Origin: UBA6170 sp034429975 | GTDB lineage: Bacteria; Chloroflexota; Anaerolineae; Anaerolineales; Anaerolineaceae | Assembly: GCA_034429975.1 (NCBI GenBank) | Contig: DAOUFM010000076.1 | Span: forward strand, 197,704 to 261,703 | Direction of reading: 5' to 3' | DNA: 64,000 nt | Part shown: positions 44,205 through 52,459 of the stretch, in pieces | Position numbering within the stretch: position 1 is the stretch's first letter | Layout: each line of letters opens with the position of its first letter | Notes under the pieces: model-generated | What the model was told of the DNA's origin: nothing | What the model saw: only the letters and a program-made list of their open reading frames with translations | Databases searched by the model: none | Made by a program: the position numbers and the translations under genes

Positions 44205-44974
44205 TTTGGATCTACAATTCTTGGAATTTCCGCTGTGGGACCATGATCGATATCATCATCGTTGGTTTCTTCTCCAAAGATCAAGGGGTAATTTGCAATT
44301 GAGATGACATCACCCGGATACAGCATTCCTTGTTTCATCCGAATACCATTGATGAAGGTTCCAGAGGTTGAATTCAAATCAAAAACAACAAAATTTCCAT
44401 TAATATTCCGAATCTGTGCATGGTTTCTGCTGACAGTAGGATTATCAATGATCAAATGGTTATCAGTCTTTCTTCCAATTTGAACAATCGTAGATGATAG
44501 CGGGAAAATATTACGATCTGGCAGAATTAAAAAAGCATTTGAGGGTTTTTTATTGGATTCTAAAGATAGTTCTTTTGTTTGTAAAACTGCAGTTCTTTCA
44601 ATTTCATGAATAACAGAATAAAAATTTATCGTAAACTCATTTGCCTTTAAATTCGAATCCTGGAAAAATTGAATAGATATATTTTCTGAATAATCCACTC
44701 CTAATTCAAGTGCTGTTTCGGTCAAGGCTTCCTTTACGAGGGTAATCCAATCCTGATCAAACCCTAATGAGGAATAAATCTCTGGATGTAAAGTTATTGA
44801 AAAAGTATTCGGGATTTTCTCGCTTTGATTAATCGATTTTTCTAGGATAATTCTTAATTGATTGATGATTCCCATCGCTACTGTTTTTTGAACAGAATTT
44901 CCTGGAATTAGGAAGAGCGTACTTTCAATTAGGCTTTGTAAACGGGTTTCTAATTTCTCTAACAAACTTTTCAT
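44201..44974 (-). CDS. DUF3662 plus FHA protein, FhaA-like
   Basis: A 257-residue cytosolic protein. The N-terminal DUF3662 region (MKSLLEKLETRLQSLIE onward, to about 125) and the C-terminal FHA domain (VQIGRKTDNHLIIDNPTVSR, then DLNSTSGTFING) match mycobacterial FhaA, which binds phosphorylated MviN and regulates lipid II flipping. It starts the unit fhaA-fhaB-mtnP-SEDS/PBP. A TATAAT stands eight bases before its ATG and there is no Shine-Dalgarno sequence, so a leaderless mRNA is predicted. Confidence 0.87.
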   Translation of the reverse strand: MKSLLEKLETRLQSLIESTLFLIPGNSVQKTVAMGIINQLRIILEKSINQSEKIPNTFSITLHPEIYSSLGFDQDWITLVKEALTETALELGVDYSENISIQFFQDSNLKANEFTINFYSVIHEIERTAVLQTKELSLESNKKPSNAFLILPDRNIFPLSSTIVQIGRKTDNHLIIDNPTVSRNHAQIRNINGNFVVFDLNSTSGTFINGIRMKQGMLYPGDVISIANYPLIFGEETNDDDIDHGPTAEIPRIVDPK

Positions 44975-44975
44975 A

Positions 44976-44991
44976 TTTTATAATTATAAAA
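44976..44991. promoter_or_regulatory. Perfect 16-bp palindrome with overlapping divergent -10 boxes
   Basis: TTTTATAATTATAAAA reads TATAAT on both strands (plus 44979-44984, minus 44988-44983). The two -10 boxes share two bases. The minus box lies eight bases before the fhaA start; the plus box serves archease, with an AAAGGAAAAA ribosome binding site between. Symmetric -10 elements of this kind are a known source of bidirectional transcription. No good -35 was found on either side. Confidence 0.55.
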
Positions 44992-45009
44992 CGAAAGGAA
45001 AAACGCGCA

Positions 45010-45429
45010 ATGAAGCCTTATGATTTACCGGGTTATGAAGAACTAAATCATACTGCTGACATATCAATCAAGGTTTGGGCGACTTCCATGGAAGAGCTAT
45101 TTAATTATGCCTTAAAGGGCATGTATGCACTTCTGGATATTAAGGGGAATCATAAGGATAAAGGTGTTAAGAGAAAAATAATCTTAACCGGGGTTGATTA
45201 CGAAGATCTGTTAATTTCATTTTTAAGTGAATTCAATTATCTGGCACAAATGGAATATCTCTTTTCAGAAATTATTGAACTCTCTATCGATCAGAGAATA
45301 TTGCAGACAAAAGTGCTCGAAAAAAGAATTCTCGAAATTCCTAAGGAAATCAAAGCTGTAACTTACCATAACCTAAGAATTCAACACACCAAGAACGGGT
45401 ATTCGGTAATCATTGTTTTTGATGTATGA
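45010..45429 (+). CDS. Archease
   Basis: A 139-residue protein cofactor that speeds guanylylation and turnover of the RNA ligase RtcB. The family opening is GYEELNHTADISIKVWATSM with EELFNYALKGMYALL after it, and the chain ends in the usual VIIVFDV with its metal-coordinating aspartate. The length fits the family (135-145). The rtcB gene begins 15 bases downstream. The pair is classical in archaea and eukaryotes and less common in bacteria. Promoter: the symmetric -10 upstream. Confidence 0.92.
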   Translation: MKPYDLPGYEELNHTADISIKVWATSMEELFNYALKGMYALLDIKGNHKDKGVKRKIILTGVDYEDLLISFLSEFNYLAQMEYLFSEIIELSIDQRILQTKVLEKRILEIPKEIKAVTYHNLRIQHTKNGYSVIIVFDV

Positions 45430-45444
45430 TAGTAGGAGAGGGTT

Positions 45445-46896
45445 ATGGTTGCTCTGAAGGATTTTAAGAGAATTTCTGAATTTGAGTGGGAAATTCCCAA
45501 AGGATTTCGCTCTGATATGCGTGTGTCCGTTAGAATCTTTTCATCCAGGAAAATGTTAGAACAAAGTCTGGGGGATTTGTCGGTTGAGCAGGCGATTAAT
45601 GCTGCCACATTGCCAGGGTTGGTTGATGCCGTCGTTGTTATGCCAGATATGCACCAGGGTTACGGTTTCCCAATTGGAGGGGTAGCAGCAACCGATCTTG
45701 GAAACGGGGTAATTTCACCCGGGGGGATTGGGTATGACATTAACTGCGGCGTCCGCTTGCTTTCATCGCAAATCCCATATGATAAGGTTAAAGATGAAAT
45801 CTATTCTTTGGTAGTGGCTTTAAATCGCCATTGTCCAAGTGGTGTCGGTTCAGAAGGCGGCATAAAATTATCCGCGCAGGATTTGGATAAAATTTGTGAA
45901 AATGGCTCTGAATGGGCTCTGAAAAATGGATTTGCAACCCCCCAGGATTTGCGCCGGACTGAGGAGAATGGAAAAATCCCTGGAGCCAGTGCAAAAAAAA
46001 TCAGTGATCGGGCAAAAAAAAGAGGGTTACCACAATTAGGCACATTGGGTAGCGGCAACCATTTTATTGAAATTGATTTAATTGATCAGGTTTTTGATGC
46101 GAAAACAGCCGAAGTATTTGGTTTGCGACAAGGGAATATTGCCGTTATGATTCATTGTGGCTCCAGGGGGTTGGGGCATCAGGTTTGTTCAGATACCGTA
46201 CAAGCCTTTCAGTCAACTACTCAAAAATATGGAATTAAGATTCCGGATCGTGAATTGGTTTGTGCGCCCCTTGATTCTCCAGAAGGCAGAGACTATTTAG
46301 CAGCCATGAATGCTGCTGCAAATTATGCTTTTTGTAATCGCCAGGTACTCGCTCACTTAGCCAGAAATGCTTTTGAATCAGTGTTGGCTGGAAAAGTTAA
46401 GAATTGGCATCTCCATCAGGTGTATGATATTGCTCATAATATTGGCAAAATTGAAGAACATCTGATTGATGGAAAATATCAGAAAGTTTGTGTTCATCGG
46501 AAAGGAGCTACCAGAGCCTTTGGGCCGGGCGTTGCGGGATTGCCGGAGGAATTCTTGCATACTGGCCAGCCAGTTTTGGTGCCAGGCAGTATGGGAACTT
46601 CTTCATGGGTGTTGTCAGGCGCTCCCGGTAGTATGGAACGCTCCTTCGGCTCGAGTTGTCATGGGGCTGGAAGGGTGATGAGTCGTCAAAAAGCTAAAAA
46701 GTCGATCCGCGGTGACCAATTAAGAGTTGAATTAGAAAAAAAGGGGATTTTAATCCAGGCAGGTTCTCTATCAGGATTGGCTGAAGAAGCTCCTGCTGCT
46801 TATAAAGATGTAGACCAGGTTATTGAAGTGGTAACAGGAGCAGGATTAACCAGAAAAATTGCCCGTTTAATCCCATTAGCTGTGGTAAAGGGATGA
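45445..46896 (+). CDS. rtcB: RNA-splicing ligase RtcB
   Basis: A 483-residue GTP- and Mn2+-dependent ligase joining 2',3'-cyclic phosphate (or 3'-phosphate) and 5'-OH RNA ends. Metal ligands are visible in VMPDMHQGYGFPIGG, GYDINCGVRLL, GSGNHFIEID and HCGSRGLGHQV. The guanylylated histidine is in SSCHGAGRVMSR. The C-terminus VDQVIEVVTGAGLTRKIARL is typical. Length matches archaeal-type RtcB, the class that relies on archease. GGAGAGGGTT precedes the ATG. The last 21 bases overlap the convergent deacylase gene. Bacterial substrates may be tRNA or rRNA broken by toxins (general knowledge, not shown here). Confidence 0.96.
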   Translation: MVALKDFKRISEFEWEIPKGFRSDMRVSVRIFSSRKMLEQSLGDLSVEQAINAATLPGLVDAVVVMPDMHQGYGFPIGGVAATDLGNGVISPGGIGYDINCGVRLLSSQIPYDKVKDEIYSLVVALNRHCPSGVGSEGGIKLSAQDLDKICENGSEWALKNGFATPQDLRRTEENGKIPGASAKKISDRAKKRGLPQLGTLGSGNHFIEIDLIDQVFDAKTAEVFGLRQGNIAVMIHCGSRGLGHQVCSDTVQAFQSTTQKYGIKIPDRELVCAPLDSPEGRDYLAAMNAAANYAFCNRQVLAHLARNAFESVLAGKVKNWHLHQVYDIAHNIGKIEEHLIDGKYQKVCVHRKGATRAFGPGVAGLPEEFLHTGQPVLVPGSMGTSSWVLSGAPGSMERSFGSSCHGAGRVMSRQKAKKSIRGDQLRVELEKKGILIQAGSLSGLAEEAPAAYKDVDQVIEVVTGAGLTRKIARLIPLAVVKG

Positions 46897-47394
46897 ATCT
46901 TTTTCATCTTCTTCAAAATCTTTACTGATAGCCCCAGTTTTTGCATTGATTATTGCGATCAAATCCTGAGGGTTTAATTTGATATTTAATCCTCTTTGAC
47001 CCCCGGAAATATGCATCCAATTCATTTCAGTGGCAGAGTCATCAACGACGATTCGAAAACCTTTGTTGATTAATGCCAACGGTGAAATACCTCCGGTTTG
47101 TAATCCTGTTAATTTTTCGGCTTCCTGAGGAGGTGGAAATTCTAATTTTTTTTCATTGAATATTTTTGCAATCTTTTTCAAATCCGCAATTTTATCCGCA
47201 GGGATAATTGCCAGGATTGGTTTTCCCGGGGAAATAGGTTTCAGAACAAGGGTCTTAAATAATCTGGATAAAGGAATATTCAAAAAGCCAGCGACCTCTT
47301 TGGCACTTTTCTTTTCGCCAGTCAATTCATGAGCTTCAAAAGGGATCTTTCTGGCTGATAAGAATCGGGTAATGTTATTTTGAATCTTAGTCAA
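46876..47394 (-). CDS. YbaK/EbsC family aminoacyl-tRNA deacylase
   Basis: A 172-residue editing protein that hydrolyses mischarged tRNA, classically Cys-tRNA-Pro. The conserved lysine is in SRLFKTLVLKPISPGKP. GLQTGGISPLALINKGFRIV and the VDDSA that follows hold the family glycines, and a C-terminal ISGGQRGLNIKLNPQDL is present. Assignment to YbaK rather than ProX is inferred from the GGISPL block. It is convergent with rtcB, with overlapping 3' ends, and sits two bases after the PHP gene, so the two are probably co-transcribed. Confidence 0.9.
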   Translation of the reverse strand: MTKIQNNITRFLSARKIPFEAHELTGEKKSAKEVAGFLNIPLSRLFKTLVLKPISPGKPILAIIPADKIADLKKIAKIFNEKKLEFPPPQEAEKLTGLQTGGISPLALINKGFRIVVDDSATEMNWMHISGGQRGLNIKLNPQDLIAIINAKTGAISKDFEEDEKDSSLYHS

Positions 47395-47396
47395 GA

Positions 47397-48464
47397 TTAA
47401 TCACCCACTACATAAATAGGATTGCTAAAAATCCAACCCCTTCTTTTACCTAAGAATTGAATATAACATTCGACCCGATAAACCCCTGGCGATTTGGTTA
47501 TAAAGGTACAAATTTCTTGATCGCTCCATGTCTTTATGATGGTTCCATCATGAATTAACCGGCATTCAACCGCTTCAGGTAATCGGATTTGGAAGGTTAT
47601 TGATTTTTCTACTTTTATTTCTTCGCCCATGATGGCGGTTTTTGATTTTCCCTGGGCGTAAAAACGAAACCCTTTGGTGCAAGCGGGCAGATCATAGCCA
47701 ATAAAAAGATTCCCTTTTTGAAAAGCTTCCAGGATAATTTTTCGATCGGTTGAAAAATTTCCGGTAAATGGCTGCCTGGTAAGAATGTGATTATTAATCG
47801 ATCTAAAATGAAACTGGTATGGAAAAATTAATTTCTTGATAAGCCCTTTTCTTACTACCAATCGGTGCGCATCGGAACCTCCAACAGCTATAGTTTTTTT
47901 ACCAGAAATTAGCAGCTCATCCCATTTTTGAATGGCCATCGGATGCGGACCATGACCATAAAAGGCAGGATTAAAAACATAGAATAATAGTTTAATCCAA
48001 TTACTTGATTCATTCTTTAATTCACTGAGATGGTTCCAGATCTCAATTCCATTAAATCCTGATACTTCCCAATCTTCCCAGGTAATATCAGTTTCGTTCA
48101 CCTGAGGTAATGCTTTCTCGAAAGGGTGTGCAATAAAGGATAGACCCCCACTTTTTTTTACTTGATGGAGAAGATGCTGAATATTTTCAGCATAATTACA
48201 TAATTCAACAGACTGACCAAAGGTAATCAGATGGCTTTTTTGAGGTTCTCGTGATTTGTTATGGATTTCTTCTCCCACAAGAACGATAATTTTCTTTCTA
48301 TTTTTCTGAAAATAGTTTTCAACGCCATGGATTAAAACATTGTGATCGGTGATGATCAAGCCATCAACCCCGGCATCCATCCCGGCTTCTGCAATTTTTC
48401 GATGGGGCCACGTTCCATCGGAATAATTACTGTGCATATGTAGATTGATGGTGTATTCTTCCAC
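47397..48464 (-). CDS. PHP-domain phosphoesterase (CehA/McbA-like)
   Basis: A 355-residue metal-dependent hydrolase of the PHP superfamily. Metal-binding motifs include NLHMHSNYSDGTW, GLIITDHNVL and SFIAHPFEKALP, with a distal VGGSDAHRLVV. The CehA/McbA group shows the same order and includes carbaryl hydrolase-like and uncharacterised phosphoesterases. The last 90 residues are a beta domain. The start is GTG with no strong ribosome binding site. It diverges from secG. The substrate is unknown. Confidence 0.85.
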   Translation of the reverse strand: MEEYTINLHMHSNYSDGTWPHRKIAEAGMDAGVDGLIITDHNVLIHGVENYFQKNRKKIIVLVGEEIHNKSREPQKSHLITFGQSVELCNYAENIQHLLHQVKKSGGLSFIAHPFEKALPQVNETDITWEDWEVSGFNGIEIWNHLSELKNESSNWIKLLFYVFNPAFYGHGPHPMAIQKWDELLISGKKTIAVGGSDAHRLVVRKGLIKKLIFPYQFHFRSINNHILTRQPFTGNFSTDRKIILEAFQKGNLFIGYDLPACTKGFRFYAQGKSKTAIMGEEIKVEKSITFQIRLPEAVECRLIHDGTIIKTWSDQEICTFITKSPGVYRVECYIQFLGKRRGWIFSNPIYVVGD

Positions 48465-48467
48465 AGG

Positions 48468-48497
48468 TTGACTATTTTCCCTTATAAACGTTATAAT
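48468..48497 (+). promoter_or_regulatory. Promoter of secG
   Basis: TTGACT, an 18-base spacer and TATAAT lie 48 bases upstream of the secG GTG. The -35 overlaps the start region of the divergent PHP gene. Confidence 0.55.
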
Positions 48498-48545
48498 TTG
48501 GTCTGTTATTTATTTAATAATGCAAATACTGATTGGAGGATAAGC

Positions 48546-48770
48546 GTGGTTAATTATATTAATGTGGCTTTGATTATAACTTCAATTGCACTGATCATCA
48601 GTGTAATTTTACAGAATAAAGGTGTTGGGCTGGGAGGTCTGACCGGTGGCGATACCGGCGGAGTATTTACAGCTCGTAGAGGTATTGAGAAAACACTTTT
48701 TTATATCACCATTGGGTTAGGTGTTTTATTTTTCATCCTGACCTTAGCTGCTGTAATTGTGCGGAATTAA
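48546..48770 (+). CDS. secG: Preprotein translocase subunit SecG
   Basis: A 74-residue two-helix membrane subunit of SecYEG. The conserved cytoplasmic loop QNKGVGLGGLTGGDTGGVFT lies between the helices, as in SecG of other bacteria. A GTG start is chosen: GGAGGA stands five bases upstream, while a longer frame from 48468 would add 26 charged and unrelated residues. The length fits SecG. No sec gene is adjacent; a terminator follows. Confidence 0.92.
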   Translation: MVNYINVALIITSIALIISVILQNKGVGLGGLTGGDTGGVFTARRGIEKTLFYITIGLGVLFFILTLAAVIVRN

Positions 48771-48814
48771 TTTTTTATATCCATCTTGATTTTTCAAACA
48801 TATAAAACCATCAT

Positions 48815-48857
48815 GGGCGAGTCACTATTGAAAAGATGGTCGCCCTATTTTTTTTAA
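48815..48857 (+). terminator. Terminator after secG
   Basis: GGGCGA pairs with TCGCCC around a 19-base loop and is followed by TATTTTTTTT. A competing CCATC/GATGG pairing overlaps the same stretch. The long T-run makes termination likely. Confidence 0.6.
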
Positions 48858-48869
48858 GAAAAACTCCCT

Positions 48870-50558
48870 ATGAAAAAATTACGCTGGCAATTACTTATCA
48901 TTTTCCTGACTGGTTTGGTTGTTGGTATTCTATTAATCAACGAAAAGCCCAAAGCTCCAACGACTGTAGTTCCTGAACCACAATCCGGGGGAGTATATAC
49001 GGAGGCGTTAGTCGGGAAATTTCAAAGATTGAATCCAGTTCTGGATTACTATAATTCCGCCGATCGGGATTTGGATCGGTTAATTTTCAGCCGGCTTGTA
49101 ACTTTTGAAGAGCGTGGCATTCCAAAAATGGAGTTGGTAGAAACGTATGGAATCTCTCAGGATGGAACGATTTACAATTTATCCTTACGACCCGATGTCA
49201 AGTGGCATGATGGCAAACCACTGACGACCAATGACGTTCTTTTTACGATTAATTTAATGCGTGCTGGCGAAGGGGTTGTTCCAGATGATATTCGATCTTT
49301 TTGGGCAGGGATTGATGTAAAAGTTCTGAGTGATACAACAATTCAATTCCGATTACCAGAGCCATTTGCTCCGTTTTTAGATTACTTATCATTTGGGATA
49401 CTTCCTGAACATATTTTGGGAGATCTCAGCTTTGATCAAATGATTTCTTCAAATTTTAATATGCAACCAATAGGAAGCGGCCCCTTCAAATTTGATGGAC
49501 TAATCACTGAAGAGAACCATATAAAGGGAATTATTTTACGCTCTAACCCGGATTATTTTGATGGTGTTCCTCTGATCAACCAGATGGTTTTTCGTTATTA
49601 TGAGAATTCAACGGATGCTCTAAAAGCTTATCAGGATGGATTGGTACAGGGTATCAGTTATGTGGATGAAACCATTTTAAATGATGTGCTAACGAAACCT
49701 CAATTGTCCCTATATACAGCCCGAAAACCACGTTTGACCATCATTTTTCTTAATCTAAAAAACACAGAAGTTCCTTTCTTTCAGGATGAAAATATTCGTA
49801 AAGCCTTACTAGGCGGACTGAATCGGCAGAAAATGATTGATAAAATTTTATTCAGCCAGGCAATTATTGCGAACGGGCCGATCCTGCCTGGAACCTGGGC
49901 TTATTATGATGGCATAAAAACGATCGAATTTGATTCACAATTGGCAACCCAAACCATAAAAGACGCCGGTTATGTGTTAGGGAGTGAGAATTCTACTGTC
50001 AGGGCAAAGGATGGGGTTGAATTCCGCTTTGAATTGTTGTATCCGGATGACGAAATTCATCGTCAGGTGGCTGAAATGATTCAACAAAATTGGGAGGCTC
50101 TGGGTACATCTGTCAATATTAAGGGCGTTCCATATGCGGAATTAATAAATTCATATTTAAACCCAAGATCTTATCAGGCTGCTCTTATTGATTTAGATAT
50201 GTCTTGGACGCCTGATCCAGACCCTTATCCATTTTGGGATCAAGTGCAGGCCACTGGAGGACAAAATTATTCTCAATGGGATAATTTTGTGGTTAGCGAC
50301 TACCTAGAACAGGCGAGAATAACGACAAATCTGGTAGATAGATCTTTATTCTACCGAAATTTTCAGGTCGTCTTTGAGGAAGAATTACCTGCCTTACCAC
50401 TCTTCTACCCAGTTTACAATTTTGCTGTGTCTTCACAAATTCAGGGGATTTCAGTTGGCCCAATGTATGATTCGAGTGATCGTTTTATGACAGTAAAAAA
50501 TTGGTATATGATCGGTCCGAAACAAGAAACCTTACCCACAACAACTACCGAAAATTAA
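48870..50558 (+). CDS. ABC transporter substrate-binding protein, family 5 (peptide/nickel type)
   Basis: A 562-residue extracytoplasmic solute receptor. An N-terminal hydrophobic segment (residues 5-23) acts as a membrane anchor because no lipobox cysteine follows. The family 5 signature is DGTIYNLSLRPDVKWHDGKP, followed by LTTNDVLFTINLM, with the RKALLGGLNRQKMIDKILF stretch and WTPDPDPYPFWDQ near the C-terminus. Members bind oligopeptides, nickel or other solutes. No permease or ATPase gene lies nearby, so its transporter must be encoded elsewhere. Confidence 0.9.
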   Translation: MKKLRWQLLIIFLTGLVVGILLINEKPKAPTTVVPEPQSGGVYTEALVGKFQRLNPVLDYYNSADRDLDRLIFSRLVTFEERGIPKMELVETYGISQDGTIYNLSLRPDVKWHDGKPLTTNDVLFTINLMRAGEGVVPDDIRSFWAGIDVKVLSDTTIQFRLPEPFAPFLDYLSFGILPEHILGDLSFDQMISSNFNMQPIGSGPFKFDGLITEENHIKGIILRSNPDYFDGVPLINQMVFRYYENSTDALKAYQDGLVQGISYVDETILNDVLTKPQLSLYTARKPRLTIIFLNLKNTEVPFFQDENIRKALLGGLNRQKMIDKILFSQAIIANGPILPGTWAYYDGIKTIEFDSQLATQTIKDAGYVLGSENSTVRAKDGVEFRFELLYPDDEIHRQVAEMIQQNWEALGTSVNIKGVPYAELINSYLNPRSYQAALIDLDMSWTPDPDPYPFWDQVQATGGQNYSQWDNFVVSDYLEQARITTNLVDRSLFYRNFQVVFEEELPALPLFYPVYNFAVSSQIQGISVGPMYDSSDRFMTVKNWYMIGPKQETLPTTTTEN

Positions 50559-50572
50559 TAAAATAAAAACCA

Positions 50573-51166
50573 ATGATTAATATTGCACTTGAACGAGAAA
50601 TATATAAAGAAATGCTCTCAGTCTGGGAGCAATTTCTTTTATCCAGAGAAATTGCCTGGCAAGTTCGTTTGACGGGTAAAAGTATTCCATCAGAGTTACG
50701 ATCGGTGAGGTTGACGATTGGACGATTTTTATTTTCTGATTACTTCCTATCGATGAAAGAGCTGTTTGAACATACGGATGATACCCTGTTACAAGCTGAT
50801 CTTCAAAATTACAGAAATTTAAAAAATAAATGGCTGACCAACTGGCAATTAAAAATTAATAAAGAAATTCCTATCAGAATGCGAGAATGGGAACGAATTG
50901 TTAAAGATCTTCGGTCAGATTCTGATTATTCGCAAACTCAACTCAAAAATCAACTGTTGATTAGGGTGATCTTAGATTTATTAATCAATGAGTTAAACCT
51001 TGATGACCAGTTGATTTTTACAAAAAATGTGAATGAATTGGATGTTAGGTACCTAGCAGTTACTTATAAAAAACAATTTATTTGGAATAAAGAATTTGAA
51101 GAATATTTCCCTGAAGAAAAATTCTGGTATTTGTATAGATATGTCAGCCATTCAGGAGGTGATTAA
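50573..51166 (+). CDS. Hypothetical protein
   Basis: A 197-residue, mostly alpha-helical soluble protein rich in charged and aromatic residues (WEQFLLSREIAWQV, KNKWLTNWQLKINKEI). No motif or family is recognised and there is no signal peptide. It begins 14 bases after the solute-binding protein gene. Its stop overlaps the next ATG by one base (TAATG), so it is translationally coupled to the cobalamin adenosyltransferase gene and is likely a real gene. Confidence 0.65.
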   Translation: MINIALEREIYKEMLSVWEQFLLSREIAWQVRLTGKSIPSELRSVRLTIGRFLFSDYFLSMKELFEHTDDTLLQADLQNYRNLKNKWLTNWQLKINKEIPIRMREWERIVKDLRSDSDYSQTQLKNQLLIRVILDLLINELNLDDQLIFTKNVNELDVRYLAVTYKKQFIWNKEFEEYFPEEKFWYLYRYVSHSGGD

Positions 51167-51708
51167 TGAGTTTTTACACAAAAAAAGGAGATGAAGGCAC
51201 TACAGGCTTTTTGGGAAAAGAACGGGTAAAAAAATACAATCTTCGAATGGAGACACTTGGAAGTCTGGATGAAGCAAACGCTACGTTAGGTTTATGTAGA
51301 GCTTTTGTTTGTTCGACTGAAATTAAGGAAATTGTTATAAAAATTCAGAAAGATCTTTACTTATTAATGGGCGAAGTAGCTTCTGAAAAAGAAATTGCAG
51401 AAATGTACCGCAAAATTAATCCAGAGAATACAATTTGGATCGAAAGAACGATTGATCTGATCAGTCATAAAACATCAATCCCTTCCGAATTTATTGTTCC
51501 TGGTGATACAAAAGGTGGTGCCTTTCTGGCTTTAGCCCGAACTGTTATTCGTCGAGCTGAACGCAGATTAGTGGAATTGATTGATAGTGGTTTGGTTGAA
51601 AATCAGGAATTAATCAGGTATTTAAACCGGCTTTCTTCTTTATTGTTTGTTCTGGAGCTATATGAAAATCAGGTGTGTGGGAAAGGCAATCAGACTTTGG
51701 TGAAATAA
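51166..51708 (+). CDS. Cob(I)alamin adenosyltransferase, PduO type
   Basis: A 180-residue ATP:cob(I)alamin adenosyltransferase that makes adenosylcobalamin. The N-terminal ATP-binding block is SFYTKKGDEGTTGFLGKERV; the middle GSLDEANATLGL and the C-terminal PSEFIVPGDTKGGAFLALAR with VIRRAERRLVEL match PduO. A perfect GGAGGTGAT ribosome binding site overlaps the end of the preceding gene. No other cobalamin gene is in the window, so it probably serves a B12-dependent enzyme encoded elsewhere or cofactor salvage. Confidence 0.93.
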   Translation: MSFYTKKGDEGTTGFLGKERVKKYNLRMETLGSLDEANATLGLCRAFVCSTEIKEIVIKIQKDLYLLMGEVASEKEIAEMYRKINPENTIWIERTIDLISHKTSIPSEFIVPGDTKGGAFLALARTVIRRAERRLVELIDSGLVENQELIRYLNRLSSLLFVLELYENQVCGKGNQTLVK

Positions 51709-52421
51709 TGCATCTTACCGGTACGATCATTAATGTTATTACAATTTTATTTGGTGGATTTTTAGGACTGTTGATTGGCAATCGATTGCCTGAAAAAATT
51801 CGTTATACCGTGATGATGGCGCTTGGATTGTTTACATTTGCTTATGGTATCCGCTTATTTATGCAAACAGGAAACGCCTTGGTTGTGCTTATCAGCATGT
51901 TAATTGGGGTTTTGCTGGGAGAATGGTGGCGTATTGAAGATCTGCTTTCACATCTTGGAATTTTCCTGGAAAAGCATTTTAATCGTGGAAAAGGGGTGGA
52001 AAGCGCCAAATTTATCAGAGGATTTTTGACAGCTTCCTTATTGTTTTCGATTGGTCCAATGGCCATTTTAGGTTCCATTCAGGACGGTTTAACGGGTGAT
52101 TATAATACACTGGTTATTAAAGCGATTATGGATGGATTTGCAGCAGTCGCTTTTGCTTCCAGCCTGGGCATCGGTGTTTTATTTTCCAGCCTGGTTATTT
52201 TCGTGTATCAAGGCGGCCTATCGCTGGCAGCCGGCCAACTGCAATTTATTATGTCAAATCAGGTGTTGGCAGAATTCAGTGCTATAGGTGGCATCATGTT
52301 AATGGGCATTGGTGTCAGCAGCTTATTGGAAATCAAAAAAATCAGAGTAGCCAATTTTCTACCTGGGTTCATCATCTTGCCATTGATTATCTGGTTTTTT
52401 AATTATTTTAAAATCTATTAA
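51708..52421 (+). CDS. DUF554 family membrane protein
   Basis: A 237-residue integral membrane protein with six or seven helices. GTIINVITILFGGFLGLLIG, the LLFSIGPMAILGSIQDGLTG block and IKAIMDGFAAVAFASSLGIG are hallmarks of DUF554 (YdfK/YqgA type), a family without known function, possibly a transporter. The ATG overlaps the stop of the adenosyltransferase (TAATG); a longer frame starting within that gene is less likely. A bidirectional terminator follows. Confidence 0.88.
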   Translation: MHLTGTIINVITILFGGFLGLLIGNRLPEKIRYTVMMALGLFTFAYGIRLFMQTGNALVVLISMLIGVLLGEWWRIEDLLSHLGIFLEKHFNRGKGVESAKFIRGFLTASLLFSIGPMAILGSIQDGLTGDYNTLVIKAIMDGFAAVAFASSLGIGVLFSSLVIFVYQGGLSLAAGQLQFIMSNQVLAEFSAIGGIMLMGIGVSSLLEIKKIRVANFLPGFIILPLIIWFFNYFKIY

Positions 52422-52422
52422 A

Positions 52423-52447
52423 AAAGGCCTCGCTTTATGAGGCCTTT
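52423..52447. terminator. Bidirectional terminator between DUF554 and DsbA-like genes
   Basis: AAAGGCCTC and GAGGCCTTT form a perfect nine-base-pair stem with a seven-base loop, with an A-run on the left and T on the right. It lies between convergent genes and should work in both directions. Confidence 0.8.
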
Positions 52448-52459
52448 ATCTTGGAAAAA

